Shown: one piece after another, positions 59,753-64,000 of the stretch
Numbering within the stretch: position 1 is the stretch's first letter
Layout: each line of letters starts with the position of its first letter
Origin: Phoma sp. XZ068
Taxonomy: Eukaryota > Ascomycota > Dothideomycetes > Pleosporales > Didymellaceae
Reading direction: 5' to 3'
DNA length: 64,000 nucleotides
Assembly (NCBI GenBank): GCA_004835665.1
Contig: RBKR01000013.1
Coordinates: 496,001 to 560,000 of the forward strand
The notes under the pieces: model-generated
The model's input: only the letters and a program-made list of their open reading frames with translations
Told to the model about the DNA's origin: nothing
The model's database searches: none
Made by a program: the position numbers and the translations under genes

Positions 59753-59950
59753 ATGGTCATACTGCGAATTGTATCTGTCATTTGGATCCTGATTCAGGCA
59801 GCATATGCGCATTACTTTTCATTCAATGATACCCAGGAAGAAATTTGTAAGAGAACGAGCAGTTTCTCGAGTTCATGTTTATATAAATGCCCAAACCCGA
59901 TCTTATACTGCTCTGATTTTTACGTGCATAATCAGTCACTATTCAACTAG
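59753..59950 (+). CDS. Candidate small secreted cysteine-containing peptide
   Basis: A 65-codon frame from ATG. The first 19 residues form a hydrophobic signal-like segment ending A-Y-A, a good signal-peptidase site, before H-Y-F-S. The remaining ~46 residues have four Cys (E-E-I-C, S-S-S-C, L-Y-K-C, L-Y-C) and no further hydrophobic span. Small secreted Cys proteins are a common class of fungal effectors, but a frame this short can arise by chance and no intron supports it. Confidence 0.25.
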   Translation: MVILRIVSVIWILIQAAYAHYFSFNDTQEEICKRTSSFSSSCLYKCPNPILYCSDFYVHNQSLFN

Positions 59951-60169
59951 CTGCATGACGATCTCGCGAGGCTGCCACGAGGACCTGTGTTCGCAACACC
60001 CTAGGTTGAGAGAGGCAGTATACAGCCGTATGTGGCGGCTTCGTGATGCTCAGGCGAGCGCTGCTCACATCAGTCAAAAGACGCCCTGCCATGGTAGTTG
60101 CCAACCTTGCACCGCTGAAGACTGATTTCCCGAATTCTCGCCCTATGGAAAAGTAGCACGAATAATTCG

Positions 60170-60646
60170 TTGGGTATAATATGGACCTATAAGGCGAGAT
60201 GTAGGACGCCTAAGCTAGTTCCTTCGCGATTCCGCACCCTAACAATATATCCTAGAAATTCCGCCAAGTTCCGCAATATGGCTGCGGACAACATGTTCCC
60301 TGACGCAAAGCCAAAACAGCTGACGATGTCGAGCTCGACAGATTCCGATTGCATCGAAGATAAGGTGACGGGAGCGACCCAATTTCAAAGGAGCAACAGG
60401 AGCTTCAGAAAACTGCCAGGTCAAAGCAGCACCATACGGGGCACAGAAGCTATCAGTTCTGCTGTTGAAACAAGGATTTACAGAGACCTTATGTACAATG
60501 TGCAAAGAGTATCTGCCAATGCAGTGGTTGTGAAACGGAACAAAGAGTGTCTAGAGGAAGCTAAGGTCGGTGCTTGGGATTTCGAGGACATAGTATCGCG
60601 AAGAAAAACCACGCAGGCAACCGGCAGAATGTACACAGCAGATTAA
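60170..60646 (+). CDS. Uncertain open frame, 158 codons
   Basis: An uninterrupted frame with a basic N-terminus, a Ser/Asp-rich middle (S-S-S-T-D-S-D) and a more helical C-terminus (E-T-R-I-Y-R-D-L-M-Y-N-V-Q-R-V-S). A later in-frame ATG (M-A-A-D-N-M-F) would give about 122 residues. No domain, targeting signal or splice evidence. It may be a real lineage-specific gene or chance. Confidence 0.3.
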   Translation: MGIIWTYKARCRTPKLVPSRFRTLTIYPRNSAKFRNMAADNMFPDAKPKQLTMSSSTDSDCIEDKVTGATQFQRSNRSFRKLPGQSSTIRGTEAISSAVETRIYRDLMYNVQRVSANAVVVKRNKECLEEAKVGAWDFEDIVSRRKTTQATGRMYTAD

Positions 60647-61345
60647 CAACTAGAGTGAACGTCATGTAGAGCTCAGGACAGTATAGGAGGAGATACAGAG
60701 GCAGATGATGCAGAAGATAAGACTCTTGTGCATGTAGTCACGATGTCACTGCGATAATGAGGTAAGTTGGATGACTATGAAGCCGGTTTGAAAACGGCGG
60801 TCCCTGATGATAGGAGGCCAGAGGGGTACTTATGAAGAGACACTGAGTTCGCATTGAATGTTAGACTTTAAGAAAAACTGTGTAGCATCGGAGCTGAGGG
60901 TCATTTGAGAACGACACCCGACACGGTTGAACATTCTTAATCATTTGACGAAATGTGCATGGTGATCTCAGGTCAACTCACCGAGCTCAATACTGTATGA
61001 ATTCAAAATAATCTTTGTGCCACTGAGGACCCACACCAGATGAAGAACAGTAGTCTGAGGTAACGACTAGCGCTCAAGCTGGCCTTAGTCGTCACTCATT
61101 TGGACTGGAGCATGCAAGCGTCAAGAGGCGATAGAAGTATGAGGGGAGTATCTGAGTAGAACACACGGCAATCAGGCATACCACCGGCGCACTTTCTCAC
61201 ACGCTTACATCTAGTTCATGAACTCCAGTCTAGCTTTGTGGTCATCGTCGCCAGTTCACGCGTTGCAAAAAGAAAATAGAAGGGGGCGTGCAACTGGTGA
61301 TTTTATTATTCTGAAGTCGTGTCTTCTGTAGCTAGTGGCATCCTC
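60647..61345. other. Intergenic, nothing recognised
   Basis: Mixed composition with purine-rich patches at about 60680-60850. No credible frame or RNA gene. Confidence 0.6.
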
Positions 61346-62324
61346 TCATGTTCTCAACAGCTTCCGAACTGTTGGAATAAAGTCTTGACTGTCTTTCTGC
61401 TGCTGTTCCCAATCTTGGGGGAAAGCTGCCAGGGCCGCAATAATACCGCAGACCATCAAGACCAAGGAGACAATCGACCACAATACACCCCAACACTGTG
61501 AGGAGCCACCATATCTCTTCGCAAAAACACTAGCGTCAGACGAGTTGACCTTTCGGAGAATCAAGTCGTCACAGATATCCCACACACTGTAAAGGCTCGA
61601 CATGACGCCGATAAAAAGCTATTGTCAATGTCAGCAATCGATTGACGCATTGCGCGACGGTAGAGAAGACCTACCACAACAAAACGCAATGCCTCGGCAT
61701 GCTTAATAAACCAACATGCAACCAGCAACCCTACAGCCAGCAGAATAGTGATGATCGTCAGCCAATCCTTCCTGGCCCACCACAACGTTAGTAAAAAGCA
61801 CACGCCGAGAACAATACTGGCGATTTTGCTAGCCACAATATTGAATCCGCAAAACGTGAGCAGTGCCCCGATCAGACTCGATCCAAGATATCCAGCTGGG
61901 AGCGTAATGAATTGCTTGCCACCGCGCATATGCGTCACGCCACCTTCATGTGGGTCCAAGCTAATAGACTCGACGCGGCCGCCTGTGCAGCATGCTGTGA
62001 TTGCATGGCCGAATTCGTGAAACGCAATTACTAGCATCTGGGATTGTTAGTCACGTGCGCGGGTGTCCAGTTCAGCTGAAGGTGCAGCCAGAAACAACAT
62101 ACTTTGAAGGGCCAAAGGACCCATCGTATGTATGGCACATTCCATAGAATAGCGATGATAACGATGTAGGCTATGAGTACGCCTAATGTGACGCCTTGCG
62201 TGTGGTTCACGCTTAGACCGCGTCGTGAGAAGTGGTGGAGGTGTGGCTGGGCAAGCGCTGGCCCGGCTGTGATGAGGGCGCGACGCGCTAGTTTGCCGAG
62301 TCCTGAAGGAGGTATTGCTGGCAT
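61346..62324 (-). CDS. M50B-type membrane zinc metallopeptidase
   Basis: Three exons (62324-62103, 62037-61675, 61618-61346) give 285 residues; introns have GTATGT/GTAGGT donors and AG ends. A hydrophobic helix at about residues 50-70 precedes the zinc motif H-E-F-G-H at about 81-85, formed just after the first splice junction. Several further membrane helices follow, with an A-G-Y-L-G-S-S-L-I-G-A segment that in the M50 family lies near the second membrane region. The last exon holds D-I-C-D-D-L-I, where an aspartate could act as a metal ligand, as in D-x2-N/D motifs of the family, and one more helix. Fungal M50B-like proteins are largely uncharacterised. The start at M-P-A-I-P-P is preferred over an upstream in-frame ATG at 62552. 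Confidence 0.88.
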
Positions 62325-62724
62325 CCTTCTGTAGTCGTGAATAAACGAGAGTCGATACGGAAGGGTTTGCAGTGCTCGCGGGAAGCGATGATCTTGTGGT
62401 GTACGGTGTATTTGAGGTTGGGGCTGGTTTGACGGCTGACGCGTGTTTGCCAACGTACGTGCGCCACGTTTTATTCTAAATTGAACGTGGCTGAGCAGCA
62501 TGCATTCTTTGCGCCGATCATCCGAGCGAAACAGACCACAGTTTCTTGTCAAATAAATGGTTCAGAAGCAAGAAATTATTGCAGAGTATTCTCAATATTG
62601 TATTGAATCTATTTGCACAACGCCTCCAAGAGATGAGACGATTGAAAGTATGAACATTTACCGCTAAAATCGACCTTTCGTAAAGTAGAACAACTGGTTT
62701 CACCCAGTAGTGTGCTCATTAAGC
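62325..62724. other. Intergenic, nothing recognised
   Basis: Upstream region of the M50B gene and 3' flank of the sugar transporter, both minus strand. A long upstream open frame of the M50B gene enters it but looks non-coding. Confidence 0.55.
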
Positions 62725-64000
62725 TTAGACTACCCTGTCATCACCAATGGTCTCGCGGTGCATCGACCTGTTGCGAGGAGTGCTGTCGGAATCCTTCTCG
62801 TCAATCTTCTCATCAACTGATCTGGGAACGTGCGCAGCACCTGCACGCTCGTCGAGGATGGATGGGCGGCGGTGCCAGTAAGCCATGTCACGCTCGTTAC
62901 GGTTGATGTAACCGGCAGGCACCCAGTTTTTGCTGTTCGTCGCCTTGATGGACTTGTCCATGTACATGTCATTGACGCTCTCAAGGGACAAAGACTTGGT
63001 CTCGAATACGAAGAAGTAGACGATGGCCGCGGCAAAGAAGTTGCAGCCAAAGAAAACGAAGCCGAACGCGTAGCCGATACCATCATTGGCGTAGGGTGTA
63101 AGGAAACCGATCAGGAAGTTGCCCAGCCAGTTGAAAGCGGTTGCGAGCGAAGCCTGCTTGGCACGAGTACGGAGAGGGAAGGTCTCGCCAATGACGACCC
63201 AGATGAAGGGCCCCCAAGTGGAAGCGAAAGATGCAATGAACATGCAAGCGCAAACGATCATGACGATACCAGAATCGGTGTGTTCGGTTGGTGGGCGAAC
63301 AATGCCGATGATGGCGAAGATGAGCAACCAGGTTGCCTGCCAGAGACCACCGAAGACGAGAGGAACACGACGACCGAAACGCTCAATCATCCAGAGACCG
63401 GGGATAGTCATGGCGACGTTGACGGCACCAAGGATCAATTGGGTCTGGATAGGGTCCTCGATACCAGCAGATTCAAAGATGGTTGCACCATAGTAGAAAA
63501 AGTAGTTGACACCGGTCCACTGCTGGAAGAATTGGAGCGCGCAGCCCAGCAAAGTGCGGTATACGAGACGAGCCATGCCGGAAGGTTGGCCAGTGAAGCA
63601 TTCGACCCAGGTGCCCTGACCGGCCTTGGCCTGCTCTGCAATCGACTCCTGCATCTCCTTGAAATCGTCGTTGACGTACTCGTCATTGGGGTCATCCTTC
63701 TTTCCACGCAGACGAGCAAGCGACATGCGCGCTTCCTCCCAACGACCACGGCCAGCGAGCCAGCGGGGCGACTCAGGTGAGAAAAGGATACCGATTCCGA
63801 GAGGAAGGGAGAACGCGATTCCAAGACCAATGACGATCCTCCAGGAAGCGTCAGTGTCCTGGCCAGGATTGTCGCGAACACCGTAATTGATGATGTTTGA
63901 GATGAGAATACCGATAGTGATCATGAGTTGGTACGATGCGACGACTGCACCTCGAATCTCACGAGGACAGCATTCCGACTGGAACATAGGCACACCGATG
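62725..64000 (-). CDS. MFS sugar transporter, C-terminal part (5' end outside window)
   Basis: The frame is open to the right edge and lacks its N-terminal helices, so 424 codons of a protein of usual length about 540 are present. It begins within the first half at Q-S-E-C-C-P-R-E-I-R-G. Recognition rests on P-E-S-P-R-W-L, Q-Q-W-T-G-V-N-Y-F-F-Y-Y-G, E-R-F-G-R-R and F-E-T-K-S-L-S-L-E, all signatures of fungal hexose transporters of the sugar porter family. The last ~75 residues are hydrophilic and charged. Proton-linked monosaccharide uptake at the plasma membrane is likely; exact sugar unknown. No intron in the visible part. Confidence 0.93.
   Translation of the reverse strand, partial: IGVPMFQSECCPREIRGAVVASYQLMITIGILISNIINYGVRDNPGQDTDASWRIVIGLGIAFSLPLGIGILFSPESPRWLAGRGRWEEARMSLARLRGKKDDPNDEYVNDDFKEMQESIAEQAKAGQGTWVECFTGQPSGMARLVYRTLLGCALQFFQQWTGVNYFFYYGATIFESAGIEDPIQTQLILGAVNVAMTIPGLWMIERFGRRVPLVFGGLWQATWLLIFAIIGIVRPPTEHTDSGIVMIVCACMFIASFASTWGPFIWVVIGETFPLRTRAKQASLATAFNWLGNFLIGFLTPYANDGIGYAFGFVFFGCNFFAAAIVYFFVFETKSLSLESVNDMYMDKSIKATNSKNWVPAGYINRNERDMAYWHRRPSILDERAGAAHVPRSVDEKIDEKDSDSTPRNRSMHRETIGDDRVV

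Noticed and set aside
62830..63780. Plus-strand frame of 316 codons
   Set aside because: Antisense shadow of the sugar transporter, whose motifs are clear on the minus strand.
24083..64000. tRNA, 5S rRNA or other structural RNA genes
   Set aside because: Looked for B-box-like GGTTCGANTCC with a matching A box; none found by eye. A covariance-model scan would settle it.
53084..64000. Secondary metabolite cluster around the DHA2 exporter
   Set aside because: No polyketide synthase, peptide synthetase, terpene cyclase or pathway regulator lies nearby; neighbours are unrelated.

Overview
The window is nuclear DNA of a filamentous ascomycete (Pezizomycotina, probably a Dothideomycete). The evidence is short introns of about 45-100 bp with GTRNGT donors and CTAAC-like branch sites, a CYP51/Erg11 of fungal type, fungal transporters, and a block of repeats mutated in the manner of repeat-induced point mutation (RIP). 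The class-level placement is an inference.

The window has two compartments. Positions 1 to about 24,082 are an extremely A+T-rich isochore with no intact gene. It is built from at least five chromodomain-bearing Ty3/Gypsy retrotransposon copies, all riddled with stops and with CA/TG dinucleotides converted to TA. One element (14030-20834) still has both LTRs and a 5-bp target duplication (ATTAC). A truncated inverted relative (about 22025-24082) ends exactly where base composition becomes normal. The first 6 kb hold a large, nearly identical inverted repeat (1-1745 against 4261-6005).

Positions 24,083-64,000 are a gene-bearing compartment of normal composition. The edge next to the isochore (24-31.5 kb) is gene-poor and holds only lineage-specific or unrecognised genes, plus a GC-rich low-complexity tract at 27.5-27.8 kb. 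From 32 kb onward come recognisable genes: an anion:cation-symporter-type MFS permease; RRS1 and, divergently, the mitoribosomal P-loop protein MRPS29/Rsm23; ATG10 and, divergently, an FHA-domain Chk2-type kinase; CYP51 (ERG11); a nitronate monooxygenase; meiotic MSH4 and, divergently, RSA4; a tiny conserved-looking membrane protein behind a long 5'-leader intron; a DHA2-type MFS exporter; an unassigned 1025-residue protein with features suggesting a meiotic chromosome-axis protein; an M50B-type membrane metallopeptidase; and the 3' part of a sugar transporter running off the right edge.

Most genes are unrelated housekeeping functions. Three compact divergent pairs (RRS1/MRPS29, ATG10/kinase, MSH4/RSA4) probably share promoter regions. 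Exon coordinates were worked out by hand from splice signals and reading-frame continuity. No database search was run.
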